DNA from: Hymenobacter sp. IS2118
Lineage (GTDB): Bacteria; Bacteroidota; Bacteroidia; Cytophagales; Hymenobacteraceae
NCBI RefSeq assembly: GCF_000715495.1
Contig: NZ_JNLX01000172.1
Span: 1-53,646 of the forward strand
DNA length: 53,646 nucleotides
Direction of reading: 5' to 3'
The position numbers were made by a program, and so were the translations under genes. Shown here piece by piece: positions 7,963-15,913 of the stretch. The notes under the pieces were generated by a model. It ran no database searches, was not told the origin of the DNA, and saw nothing but the letters and a program-made list of their open reading frames with translations. Position 1 is the stretch's first letter; every line of letters begins with the position of its first letter.

Positions 7963-8541
7963 TTACCGCTTAATCAGGCAGCCGGCGGCTCGTTTGTCGG
8001 CCACACCGGCGGCACGGCCGGCCAGCACGTTATCGAGCACCTGCTTGAGGTAGGCTTGCTGCACGCTGCCGGCCATCTGGGGGTTGTCGTCGATGGCGCC
8101 ACGGTAGCGAATGGCGAAACCGCCCGCGCTGGGCTGCAATACCACGGCTTCGGCGGTTTTACTCACGCCCAGCAGGGCGCTCACTTGCTGGCTGGCATCG
8201 GTGAGGGTGGGCAGGGTCACTTCGCCAGGGGCGGCATTGCCGGCCGGGTCGAGGTTGATGGGCACGTTGATGAAGAGAAACTCCACGCCCTTGCTGCGGT
8301 AGGCGCTGCTCAGGGCGGCCAGCCGGTCCTGATAGAGGCGGGAAAAGGCGCAGGCCGGGTTCACGAAAACCACGACCACGGCTTTGTTGCCCGCGAAGTT
8401 TTTAAGGGAAACACTGGCGTTGGCGGCAGTTTTCAGAGTGAAGTCAGCCACGGTATTGCTTTGGGCGCGGGCTGTTCCGATGGCCAGCGTGCCGGCCAGC
8501 AGGGTTAAGGCAGCGAGGATAGAGATTCGGCGAAAGGACAT
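7963..8541 (-). CDS. Secreted redoxin / thioredoxin-fold protein
   Basis: A 192-residue protein: signal peptide to about residue 28 (ISILAALTLLAG... ending ARAQ), then a redoxin fold (FTLKTAANASVSLKNFAG, VVVVFVNPACAFSRLYQDRL, VEFLFINVPIN, TLPTLTDASQQV). Only one Cys is present at the active-site turn (ACAFS in place of CxxC), with a second near the C-terminus (AGCLIKR), so it is more like one-Cys redoxins than a TlpA oxidoreductase. Start at 8541 (MSFRRIS) gives a clean signal peptide; 8559 is an alternative. It follows the phosphopantetheinyl transferase by about 40 bases and may be co-transcribed. Confidence 0.8.
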   Translation of the reverse strand: MSFRRISILAALTLLAGTLAIGTARAQSNTVADFTLKTAANASVSLKNFAGNKAVVVVFVNPACAFSRLYQDRLAALSSAYRSKGVEFLFINVPINLDPAGNAAPGEVTLPTLTDASQQVSALLGVSKTAEAVVLQPSAGGFAIRYRGAIDDNPQMAGSVQQAYLKQVLDNVLAGRAAGVADKRAAGCLIKR

Positions 8542-8581
8542 GGCGGAAAGGTATGACATAAGGAGAAGACGGCGCTGTCGG

Positions 8582-9274
8582 CTACGGGTTGGGTTCGTGG
8601 CAATAGGTGAGTACGTAGCCGGGCGCGGGTTGGTAATAGCAAATGCAGTGCCGCGTCTGGGTACCGTTCCGTACCAACGTAGCCGGGATTTCGCCGGATT
8701 CTTCCGCAACGAAAGAACTGAGCAGGAGTTGTTCCCTAAAAATAATGCCGCGCTGCGCAGCTAGCTTGTAGAGGGTCTCTTTGGCGCTCCAAAGGCGGGT
8801 GTAGTGCGCATTGGCGTGGGCGGGCGCGGCCTGGGCCGCCAGCCCGGCCTCGGCGTATTCCGCCGCGCTCAGAAACCGGGGGGCCAGCCGCTGGGCCTTG
8901 TCGCGAATCATTTCCACGTCGATGCCGGCCCGGCCACTCTGGGCCACCACCGCCGCCACCCACGCGCCGGAGTGCGACAGCGACAGCACCGGGGGCTCGG
9001 CGTCAAGGCCTGATAGCCACGGGCGGCCGGTCTCGTCGTTCCGCACCACTGCGCCACCGGGGGGCTGGTTTATCAGTTCTGGTAGCAGCCGGTGGGCCAA
9101 CGCCCGCCCCGCCAGCCATTGCGCCTGGCGCCCGGCATCGGCGGCGGCGGGCATCAGGGTTTGGTATATGGCGGCCTGGGGCAACGCGGCCCACAACTCG
9201 GCCGGAGTTTCGGTGAGGTGCCACAGGCCCAGCACGGCGGTAGGGGAGAGGCGCTGGAGGGTATGAAGCGGCAT
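8582..9274 (-). CDS. 4'-phosphopantetheinyl transferase (Sfp type)
   Basis: Transfers the phosphopantetheine arm from CoA to a carrier-protein serine. The family signatures are clear: GIDVE at residues 117-121 (Mg-binding) and WSAKETLYK at 162-170, with SLSHSGAWVAAVV before them. Its 230-residue length fits the Sfp/HetI class, not the short AcpS class. Start at 9274 (MPLHTLQRL) is preferred; an in-frame ATG at 9322 would add 16 residues. No carrier protein or synthase lies in the window. It is divergent from the WD40 gene. Confidence 0.88.
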   Translation of the reverse strand: MPLHTLQRLSPTAVLGLWHLTETPAELWAALPQAAIYQTLMPAAADAGRQAQWLAGRALAHRLLPELINQPPGGAVVRNDETGRPWLSGLDAEPPVLSLSHSGAWVAAVVAQSGRAGIDVEMIRDKAQRLAPRFLSAAEYAEAGLAAQAAPAHANAHYTRLWSAKETLYKLAAQRGIIFREQLLLSSFVAEESGEIPATLVRNGTQTRHCICYYQPAPGYVLTYCHEPNP

Positions 9275-9367
9275 GGCGGGAGGAGTAGGGAGGCGGCAGG
9301 CGTAGAGGTTGGGCAGCCGCATTCAGCTGAAAACCGGCAAATAGCCGTCAGCAACCAACCGCGAAGC

Positions 9368-9375
9368 TACCTTTG
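9368..9375 (+). promoter_or_regulatory. Bacteroidota -7 element TACCTTTG before the WD40 gene
   Basis: TACCTTTG matches the TAnnTTTG -7 box of the Bacteroidota primary sigma factor and ends 10 bases before the ATG at 9386, so the transcript would have almost no leader. I see no clear TTTG box at the -33 position. The same motif precedes several other genes in the window. Confidence 0.55.
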
Positions 9376-9385
9376 CGGCGCTTGT

Positions 9386-10318
9386 ATGTCCGATATTTTT
9401 CGCCCACCCGTCACTAAAATCGCCACGTTGGCTGGCCACCGCGACGCGGTGTATGCCCTGACGGGCGGCTCGGCGGGCAACATTTACTCGGGTAGCGCCG
9501 ATGGCATGGTGGTGGGCTGGGACGCCGCCGACCCTGCCCGCGACGGCGAGCTGCTGGCCCGTGTCGAAAACTCGGTGTATGCCCTGCGGCACCTGCCGGC
9601 GCTGAATTTACTGGTTCTGGGGCATAATTTTCAAGGAATTCAGGCCCTCGACCTGGAGCGGCGCCAGCTGGTGCAGGCCACGGCGCTGCCGCCGGTGGCC
9701 ATTTTCGAAATGGTGTTTTCCGAAAGCCGGCAGCGCCTGTACGTGGGGCTGGGCGACGGCACCCTGGCCGTGCTGAGCATCCCGGCATTTAAACTGGAAA
9801 AGCTCCTCCGCCTCACCGACAAAAGCCTGCGCAGCCTGGCCCTGCACGAAGGCCGCGGCGAGCTGGCCGTGGGCAGCTCCGATACGCGCACCTACATTCT
9901 GGACCTGGACTCGCTGGAAACCAGGTTTACGCTGGGCGAAAGCACTAATTCGGTTTTTTCGGTGGCCTATTCACCCGACGGCACGCACCTCTTCACGGCT
10001 GGGCGCGACGCCCAAATCCGGAGCTGGAACGTGGCCGCGGGCTACGCGCTGGCTGCCACCGTGCCGGCCCACATGTACACCATCAACCACCTGGTGTTTA
10101 GTCCGGACGGGCGTTACCTGGCCTCGTGCAGCCTCGATAAGAGCATCAAGCTTTGGGATGCGGCTACCATGACCCTGCTGCGCGTGCTGGACCGGGCGCG
10201 GGCGGCCGGGCACGGCACTTCCGTGAATCGGGTGGTTTGGCCGGGCACCGAAAACCGGCTAGTTTCGTGTAGCGACGACCGCAGCCTGGCCGTATGGGCT
10301 GTGGGAGCTGACAGCTAG
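9386..10318 (+). CDS. WD40 repeat beta-propeller protein
   Basis: A 310-residue cytoplasmic protein made of WD40 repeats. It opens MSDIFRPPVTKIATLAGHRDAVYALTG; blades with GH...WD spacing follow (SGSADGMVVGWDAAD, FTAGRDAQIRSWNVA, ASCSLDKSIKLWDAA, VSCSDDRSLAVWAVG). The length fits one seven-bladed propeller. There is no signal peptide or catalytic domain, so it is probably a scaffold. The ATG at 9386 sits right after a TACCTTTG -7 box, which supports it over a longer upstream frame. It lies 87 bp upstream of the DivIVA-like gene on the same strand, so the two may share a role in cell organisation; that is inference. Confidence 0.88.
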   Translation: MSDIFRPPVTKIATLAGHRDAVYALTGGSAGNIYSGSADGMVVGWDAADPARDGELLARVENSVYALRHLPALNLLVLGHNFQGIQALDLERRQLVQATALPPVAIFEMVFSESRQRLYVGLGDGTLAVLSIPAFKLEKLLRLTDKSLRSLALHEGRGELAVGSSDTRTYILDLDSLETRFTLGESTNSVFSVAYSPDGTHLFTAGRDAQIRSWNVAAGYALAATVPAHMYTINHLVFSPDGRYLASCSLDKSIKLWDAATMTLLRVLDRARAAGHGTSVNRVVWPGTENRLVSCSDDRSLAVWAVGADS

Positions 10319-10404
10319 CAGCTGGTAGCTCCTTTCTGGAATTAGCGTCTTACTAAATCAACCTGAAAAAGCTAATAGCTAACCGCTAAAGGCTAACCGC
10401 TAAC

Positions 10405-11484
10405 ATGAAAATAACTGCCCTCGATATCCGCCAGAAAACCTTTGAAAAATCCTTCCGGGGGGTTGATAAAGACGAGGTGCAGGCCTTTCTGAACACGATT
10501 TCGCAGCAGTGGGAGCGGCTGGGCGACGAAAACCGCGAGCTGCGCCTCAAGCTGGAACACGCCCAGCAGGACGTGCAGAAGATGCGCGAAGTGGAAAGCA
10601 GCCTCTACCGCACCCTGAAAACGGCCGAAGACACCAGCAACAACATCACCGAGCAAGCCCAGCGCGAAGCCGATTTGAGCATCCGCGAAGCCCAGTTTCA
10701 GGCCGAGCAGCTGCTGACCGAGGCCCGCCAGCGCGCCCGTACCGTGGTGGACGAGGCCTACCAGCAGGCCGAAAAAACGGTGTCGGAAATGCAGCGCGAA
10801 GTAACCGGGCTGGGCCAGGAATGCCAGCGGATGGAGCAGCAGCTCGACAGCCTGGCCCGCGACCTGCACCTGCTCGCGTCCGACGCGCTGGACAAGGTGG
10901 AAAAGGCCCGCAACCGGCCCAAAGGCGGCACGGCAGCCATCCTTTCGCGGGCGGCGCGCGTACAGGTAGAGCGCCCGAAAGAACCGGCCGCCGAACCCAC
11001 TCCTGAGCCCACTCCCACCATGCAGGTTACTTCCTCCTCCGCCACCTTGCCGGCTGCCGCTGTTGCGGCCGCCACGCCCGCTTCTTTCGCGCCGGGTGCC
11101 CGCAGCCGTTCCGAAGAACAGCTGGAGCGCGCCGCCGCCACCACCGGTTACAATCCCAAGCCCGGCCAGCAGCCCGACCCCTACACCACGCCAACCCCCG
11201 ACATTGAGCGGCCCACCGCGCCCGCCGAAAACCCCGGTATTTCGCCCGCGCCGCACATCGACCCGCCCGTGCCCGCGCAGGTGCCGCATCCCGGCGCCCC
11301 CCAGGTAGACCCTACCGAGCCCGAAATTCGCCCCATCGGCCCCGACCGGCCCGAGATTAATCCGCCGGCCCCCATGCACCCCGGCATGGAGAAAGCCGCT
11401 ACTGCCGAGAAACCCGTTGTGAAAGAAGCAGCGGCGCCTGTGGCAGCCGCAGTGACGGAAAAGTCATTTTTTGACGAAATCTAG
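10405..11484 (+). CDS. DivIVA-domain coiled-coil protein with Pro-rich tail
   Basis: A 359-residue protein. Residues 1-35 (MKITALDIRQKTFEKSFRG, then DKDEVQAFL) are the membrane-binding DivIVA N-domain, and about 35-170 is a long coiled coil rich in Glu, Gln and Arg. From about 185 to the end is a low-complexity Pro/Ala/Thr tail (EPTPEPTPT, PAENPGISPAP) ending TEKSFFDEI. DivIVA-type proteins mark curved membrane or poles and septa; the function here is unknown. The tail is longer than in typical members, and the short conserved end could be a binding motif. An intrinsic terminator follows 40 bases after the stop. Confidence 0.87.
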   Translation: MKITALDIRQKTFEKSFRGVDKDEVQAFLNTISQQWERLGDENRELRLKLEHAQQDVQKMREVESSLYRTLKTAEDTSNNITEQAQREADLSIREAQFQAEQLLTEARQRARTVVDEAYQQAEKTVSEMQREVTGLGQECQRMEQQLDSLARDLHLLASDALDKVEKARNRPKGGTAAILSRAARVQVERPKEPAAEPTPEPTPTMQVTSSSATLPAAAVAAATPASFAPGARSRSEEQLERAAATTGYNPKPGQQPDPYTTPTPDIERPTAPAENPGISPAPHIDPPVPAQVPHPGAPQVDPTEPEIRPIGPDRPEINPPAPMHPGMEKAATAEKPVVKEAAAPVAAAVTEKSFFDEI

Positions 11485-11522
11485 ACCCCGAATTTTCTGG
11501 ATTTTGCAATTGAATTTGGGGA

Positions 11523-11556
11523 AAGACCTGTCGTGATGGCAGGTCTTCTTTTTTTG
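11523..11556 (+). terminator. Intrinsic terminator after the DivIVA-like gene
   Basis: Hairpin with arms AAGACCTG / CAGGTCTT and a short loop, followed at once by a T-rich run. It lies 40 bases after the stop at 11484 and ends the WD40-DivIVA unit. Confidence 0.85.
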
Positions 11557-11730
11557 TGGTCGACTTTTGCTGCGTAGTCGCGGAATAGTCTGGTTTCAGC
11601 TGTTAGCGGGTGGTGCTTTGGAAACTCCGGCCGATGGATAGTGAGGCCTCAATGGGCTCCGTCTACTAGTTGAGTAACTGCGTAGCACGCGCCTCACTAT
11701 TTCACCACCTCATTATCTCCCCACCGCAGC

Positions 11731-12102
11731 ATGGGCCAAATCGCACTCGAAGGACTGGAGTTTTTTGCTTTCCACGGCTATTACGACGAGGAGCAGAAAA
11801 TCGGCAACAAATACGGAGTGGACCTCTACATCACCACCAATCTGCTGGCCGCCGGCGAGTCGGATAAGCTGCACGAAACCGTGAATTACGAAGTGCTGTA
11901 CCGACTGGTGGCCGAAGAAATGCGGGCCCCCGCCCGGCTGCTGGAGCACGTTGCCCACCGCGTGCTCGACCGGATTATGGACGAGCTGCCCCACGTGCGC
12001 AAAGTGCAGGTGAGCGTGAGCAAGTTCAACCCGCCGCTGGGCGGCATCTGCCACCGGGCCAGGGTAACGCTGGTGCGGAAGCGCAAGCCGGCCGCCGGCT
12101 GA
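11731..12102 (+). CDS. folB: Dihydroneopterin aldolase
   Basis: Folate biosynthesis enzyme that cleaves 7,8-dihydroneopterin to 6-hydroxymethyl-dihydropterin and glycolaldehyde; cytoplasmic. At 123 residues it has the normal length. Family features: LEGLEFFAFHGYYDEEQKIGN near the start, a central TVNYEVLYRLV, HVAHRVLDRI, and the C-terminal VQVSVSKFNPPLGG strand with the catalytic-region Lys. The ATG at 11731 (MGQIALEGL) is the natural start. It lies alone between a terminator and a convergent helical-repeat gene; no other folate gene is in the window. Confidence 0.93.
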   Translation: MGQIALEGLEFFAFHGYYDEEQKIGNKYGVDLYITTNLLAAGESDKLHETVNYEVLYRLVAEEMRAPARLLEHVAHRVLDRIMDELPHVRKVQVSVSKFNPPLGGICHRARVTLVRKRKPAAG

Positions 12103-12109
12103 GAACTTA

Positions 12110-12796
12110 TCAGGCAGAAGGCGCTGCCTGGATTTGAGCACGGAGTAGGTTCTGTGCCCGCCGAAAATCGGTGGCCCGCCCGTTGGTGCTGATGCAGCCA
12201 AATATGGTGTCGCGGTAGATGTCGGCCCGCGTGATGGTGGCCCCGTTGCCAGCCGCAGGGTCGGGCAAATGATGAAGTCGGCGAAGGGCGTCCAGGGCAT
12301 GGTAGCGCACCAAATACTGTTCGTGGGCCATTAATTCCAGCAATTGGGCCGGCACCCGCGGGTCGAGTTGGGCGAGCGTGAAATAGACACCTAAGCCAAT
12401 GGCCAAACGGTAGAGCTGGTCCTCGGAGAGCTGGTTGTCGGATAAAAGTGCTAATACTCGGTCGGTAGCCAGGGCCGCCGGGTCGATGCTGGCGATTGCG
12501 CCCAGGGCGTAGATGCCGAAGCGGAGCAGGTTGTCGTGGAGTATTGGCAGGCTAGCGCGGCTGCGCAGGTGCCCTAGCCCCAGCACGGCCCGGGGGTCGG
12601 CGGTCTGGCTGCGCAGGGCCTGGCAAAGCTCGGCTTCGGCCAGGAGGCGGTGCTGCGGTGCCAGCTGGTCGAGCACTTTTAAGTCAGCAGCGTAGCCATC
12701 GTGCCAGCCCATGTAGTGGTCGTAAGGCCCGAAAAAAGCGTGGCGAAATCGCGCTAATGGGTCAGGTTCCGGTACAAGAGGAGAGGGCTTTCGCAC
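12110..12796 (-). CDS. Helical-repeat (HEAT-like) protein of unknown function
   Basis: A 228-residue, Leu/Ala-rich all-helical protein; segments such as AVLGLGHLRSRASLPILHDNL and YLVRYHALDALRRLHHLPDP resemble HEAT repeats. No signal peptide, no catalytic motif. The reported start is GTG at 12796; an internal ATG (MGWHDGYAADL) would remove 28 residues, but the upstream stretch reads as coding. It is divergent from the BlaI-type regulator, so the three operators between them could also affect it. It converges on folB with only 7 bases between the stops. Confidence 0.65.
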   Translation of the reverse strand: MRKPSPLVPEPDPLARFRHAFFGPYDHYMGWHDGYAADLKVLDQLAPQHRLLAEAELCQALRSQTADPRAVLGLGHLRSRASLPILHDNLLRFGIYALGAIASIDPAALATDRVLALLSDNQLSEDQLYRLAIGLGVYFTLAQLDPRVPAQLLELMAHEQYLVRYHALDALRRLHHLPDPAAGNGATITRADIYRDTIFGCISTNGRATDFRRAQNLLRAQIQAAPSA

Positions 12797-12852
12797 GAAT
12801 AAATTTTAACCCGAATAATTAATGCGCTGAAATAAAGAGTTTTGCACAATAG

Positions 12853-12932
12853 TACGAATTGTATCGTAGATATTTCTTGCAACTACGAATCATTTCGTAT
12901 CATCTTTGTCTCATTCTACGAAATGATTCGTA
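12853..12932 (+). promoter_or_regulatory. Three BlaI-type operator dyads
   Basis: Three 16-base dyads of the form TACGA-N6-TCGTA lie at 12853-12868, 12884-12899 and 12917-12932, spaced 31 and 33 bases apart, about three helical turns each. The second and third also form an 18-base perfect inverted repeat with each other (12882-12899 and 12917-12934). They end 21 bases before the ATG of the BlaI-family gene. BlaI/MecI repressors bind dyads of this size with TAC/GTA ends in their own promoters, so autoregulation is the natural reading. A possible -7 box, CATCTTTG, lies between the second and third at 12901-12908. Confidence 0.8.
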
Positions 12933-12953
12933 GTGACCTCGGGTTTTATCAGC

Positions 12954-13379
12954 ATGAGCCAAGCAACTCCCCCCAAACCTACGGATGCCGAACTGGAAAT
13001 CCTACACGTGCTCTGGCAGCACGGGCCGGCCACCGTGCGGGCCATCAACGACAGCCTGAGCCAGCGGCGGCAAGCCGAGGTCGGCTACACCACCACCCTC
13101 AAAATCCTGCAATTGATGCTGGAGAAGGCCCTGGTGCGGCGCGACGCTGCCGACCGCAGCCACGTGTACCGGGCGGCGGTGCGCGAGCAGGAAACCCAGG
13201 GCCTGCTGCTCGATAAGTTCGTGGCCGCCACCTTCGGCGGCTCGGCCATGAAGCTGGTGATGCAGGCCCTGGGCAGCCGCTCGACTTCCGCCGATGAGCT
13301 GGCGCAAATCCGGCGTTTGCTCAACGACATTGAAATCCAAAATTCCACCTCTAATTCCGACGACGATGACCGCGCTTGA
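12954..13379 (+). CDS. BlaI/MecI-family repressor
   Basis: A 141-residue winged-helix repressor. It opens MSQATPPKPTDAELEILHVLW, with the DNA-binding helix in VGYTTTLKILQLMLEKALV and a wing with RSHVYRA. The C-terminal dimerisation helix includes FVAATFGGSAMKLVMQAL, and the tail is acidic (SDDDD). ATG 12954 is preferred to the upstream in-frame 12933 because it places TDAELEILHVLW at the usual distance and leaves the third operator outside the gene. It overlaps the M56 gene by 14 bases, so the two are one coupled unit; the peptidase probably inactivates this repressor on a signal. Confidence 0.92.
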   Translation: MSQATPPKPTDAELEILHVLWQHGPATVRAINDSLSQRRQAEVGYTTTLKILQLMLEKALVRRDAADRSHVYRAAVREQETQGLLLDKFVAATFGGSAMKLVMQALGSRSTSADELAQIRRLLNDIEIQNSTSNSDDDDRA

Positions 13380-15876
13380 TAATTTCGTTTCGCCCGCGCT
13401 GACACGGGCTTTGGGTTGGACGCTGCTGCACTCGCTGTGGCAGGGCGTTTTGGTGGCGGGCGTGCTGGCGGGCGCGCTGCTGCTGTTGCGCCGGCAGCGC
13501 GCCGAGGTGCGCTACCTGGCCTCGGTGGGGGCGCTGGTCGCAGTGGTGATACTGGCGGGCATCACTTTTGGGGTGTATTTCAATTCGGGCGGGCAGCACG
13601 GTGTTTTGCCTGATGTCTTGGTTGCGAATGGGCCCGTTGTTTCCCAACCGGTGAATGCCCGCCCGGCCCCCCTGGCTGCAGCTGCGGGGATAATGCCGCT
13701 TGCCAGCAGCGTCAACAGTGCAATTCTGGCTGAGGGCTCCCGGCCAGAATTGCGGGAAATGGCCGAAAAGGAAACGACTAAACGCCCTGGTTACAAAGCG
13801 GCCTGGCTGACGGCGGGGCTGCGCTACTTCGATAATAATCTGCCGCTGTTTGTGGTGGCTTGGCTGCTGGGGCTGCTGGCCATGAGCCTGCGCATGATGG
13901 GCGGCCTGCTCTACGTGCGGCGGCTGCGGCATAGCCGCGTGCGCCCCTTAGGGGCCGTGTGGCAGGCCCGGCTCATGGCTTTGGCCGGGCGCGCCGGGGT
14001 GCGGCGGCCGGTGGCCCTGCTGGAATCGGCGCTGGTGCGCGTGCCGTTGGTAGTAGGGCATTTGCGGCCCGTGATTTTGCTGCCGCTGGGCATGGTGGCG
14101 GGCTTATCGCCGGCAAGTCTGGAAGCCATTCTGGCCCACGAAATTGCCCACGTCATGCGCCGCGACTACCTGGTGAACCTGTTGCAAACCGTGGCTGAAG
14201 TGCTGTTCTTCTACCATCCGGCCGTGTGGTTTGTGGCCGGCTGCGTGCGGGCCGAGCGCGAAAATTGCTGCGATGACGCCGCTACCGTCCTGTGCGGGGG
14301 CAATGCGCTGCGACTAGCCTGCGCCCTGACTGACCTGGCCGAATGGAGCCAAAGCGCCGTGGTACCCGCCAACCCGCGGCTGGCCCTGGCCGCCATGAGC
14401 GGCCGCGGAGCCTTGCTGAGCCGGGTGCGCCGCCTGGTGCAGCGCCGCCCTGCGGCTCCCACCCTGGCCGAAGGCTTGCTGGCCGGGGCCCTGGTGCTGG
14501 GTGGCCTGGGCCTGCTGGGCAGCAGCGTGGTCATTGCCGGTCCGCTTACGGAGCCAGCTAAGCTAGTGGGCTTCGATTGGCAGGCTGGTACAACACATGC
14601 TTTGCCCGGAAACGGCAGCGCTAAAAATCCAGACTTTGAGAAGATTCAGACGGAGCCGTACGGCTCACCGGAAGGGAATAGCGCTGTTTTTCGGGACAAT
14701 GGCGATAGTGCGCCGTTTGGGAGCCGGGCCGCCAGGCCCTCGGAATACCAGGTGCTAGCGCCGGGTCTGTCGGAGCGGGGCGCGTTCTACCGCGATGGGC
14801 TGCCGAATGCTGGGCAGCTAAGCCAGTCGGACAGCAATTTTCGACTATTTACACCGGGCAGCCTCAACCAAAGCCTGAGCGGCCCCCTCGATGGCCAGCA
14901 GCAGGCCTCGCGCCCGGTCGAAAATGCCCTGCGCGAAGCTAGCGCCGTGAAAAACCTTCAGGCTGGCCAGCGTGCCATTGAAGAATTGAGCGAGCGCCAA
15001 CCGGTGCTGCGCGACCGTGAGCAGGAGTTGCGTGACCAACAAGTAGCGCTACAGGAGCACATTCGCGAATCGCAGCAGGAAGGACAAGACCTGCAGGAAA
15101 CACGCCCCGGCCAAAACCAGGACCAGCAACAGGCCGCCCAAGCCAGCCGCGACCAGGAGCGCGCCAGCCGTGACCAGGAGCGCGCCAAGCAAGACCAGGA
15201 GCGAGCTAGCCGTGACCAGGAGCGCGCCAGCCGTGACCAGGAGCGCGCCAGCCGTGACCAGGAGCGCGCCAGTCGTGACCAGGAGCGCGCCAGTCGTGAC
15301 CAAGAGCGAGCCGAGCGGGAGCGCAAGCAAAACGAAGCTCTCGTGGCGCAGCTGGTGAAGGATGGGTTGGTGAAGGACCGGCGTAACTACCAGGTCAAAT
15401 TAAACGCCAGCAGCATGGTAGTGAACGGTAAAACCCAGCCCCCCGCCGTTTTTCGAAGCTATCTGAAGCTGTACGAAAGCACCACTGGACGCAAAATGAG
15501 CGCCACCGGCTCGTGGGAGATGACCATGAACAGGACGTCCAATACCAATGTGTTCCAAAGCGGCAACGACGTGCCTCGGCCGCCGCGCCCGCCCCGTGGC
15601 CCGGTTGCCCCGCCCGCCCCGCCGGCTTTCCAGGCGCCCGCCCCGCCCCGGCCCCCGCAGGCGCCGAAAGCGGACACCAAAGCATTGCGTGACGAGCTGC
15701 GCAAAGACGGGCTGATTGGCCCAACCGACAAAAGCTTTCAGCTTCAACTCAACGACGCGGGACTGACCGTGAACGGCAAGCGGCAGTCGGAGGCTCTGGC
15801 GGCCAAATACCGCAAGCTGGTGGGCCACGACGGCCCCGGCCAGGTGCATACCCTGTCGTATTCTTCCGACGAGTAA
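13366..15876 (+). CDS. BlaR1-like M56 membrane metallopeptidase with repeat-rich tail
   Basis: An 836-residue membrane peptidase. Two N-terminal helices (about 10-65), a third near residue 160 and a fourth after the catalytic domain frame the M56 zinc site H258-E-I-A-H262, with ERENCCDDAA as the third-ligand region. After about residue 410 comes a soluble sensor-like part: a Gln/Arg/Glu coiled coil containing eight 7-residue repeats (ASRDQER) at 15142-15309. Two copies of a ~55-residue module follow (LVKDGLVKDRRNYQVKLN and LRKDGLIGPTDKSFQLQLN), separated by a Pro-rich linker. There is no penicillin-binding domain as in BlaR1, so the signal is not evidently a beta-lactam. Confidence 0.88.
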   Translation: MTALDNFVSPALTRALGWTLLHSLWQGVLVAGVLAGALLLLRRQRAEVRYLASVGALVAVVILAGITFGVYFNSGGQHGVLPDVLVANGPVVSQPVNARPAPLAAAAGIMPLASSVNSAILAEGSRPELREMAEKETTKRPGYKAAWLTAGLRYFDNNLPLFVVAWLLGLLAMSLRMMGGLLYVRRLRHSRVRPLGAVWQARLMALAGRAGVRRPVALLESALVRVPLVVGHLRPVILLPLGMVAGLSPASLEAILAHEIAHVMRRDYLVNLLQTVAEVLFFYHPAVWFVAGCVRAERENCCDDAATVLCGGNALRLACALTDLAEWSQSAVVPANPRLALAAMSGRGALLSRVRRLVQRRPAAPTLAEGLLAGALVLGGLGLLGSSVVIAGPLTEPAKLVGFDWQAGTTHALPGNGSAKNPDFEKIQTEPYGSPEGNSAVFRDNGDSAPFGSRAARPSEYQVLAPGLSERGAFYRDGLPNAGQLSQSDSNFRLFTPGSLNQSLSGPLDGQQQASRPVENALREASAVKNLQAGQRAIEELSERQPVLRDREQELRDQQVALQEHIRESQQEGQDLQETRPGQNQDQQQAAQASRDQERASRDQERAKQDQERASRDQERASRDQERASRDQERASRDQERASRDQERAERERKQNEALVAQLVKDGLVKDRRNYQVKLNASSMVVNGKTQPPAVFRSYLKLYESTTGRKMSATGSWEMTMNRTSNTNVFQSGNDVPRPPRPPRGPVAPPAPPAFQAPAPPRPPQAPKADTKALRDELRKDGLIGPTDKSFQLQLNDAGLTVNGKRQSEALAAKYRKLVGHDGPGQVHTLSYSSDE
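15142..15309 (+). repeat. Eight tandem 21-base repeats inside the M56 gene
   Basis: Eight 21-base units coding ASRDQER (one AKQDQER variant), nearly identical at DNA level, forming a charged helical rod. Unit number is likely to vary by slippage in multiples of seven residues without breaking the frame. Confidence 0.93.
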
Positions 15877-15913
15877 GGTGCTGCCAAATACGCCGGCCGG
15901 GCCATCATCACCA

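Noticed and set aside
10319..10404. GCTAACCGCTA direct repeats and AGCT-rich hairpin before the DivIVA-like gene
   Set aside because: Short, irregular and without a T-run; not enough to call a regulatory element.
15142..15309. Short regular repeats as a CRISPR array
   Set aside because: The 21-base units are contiguous without spacers and code in frame for ASRDQER.
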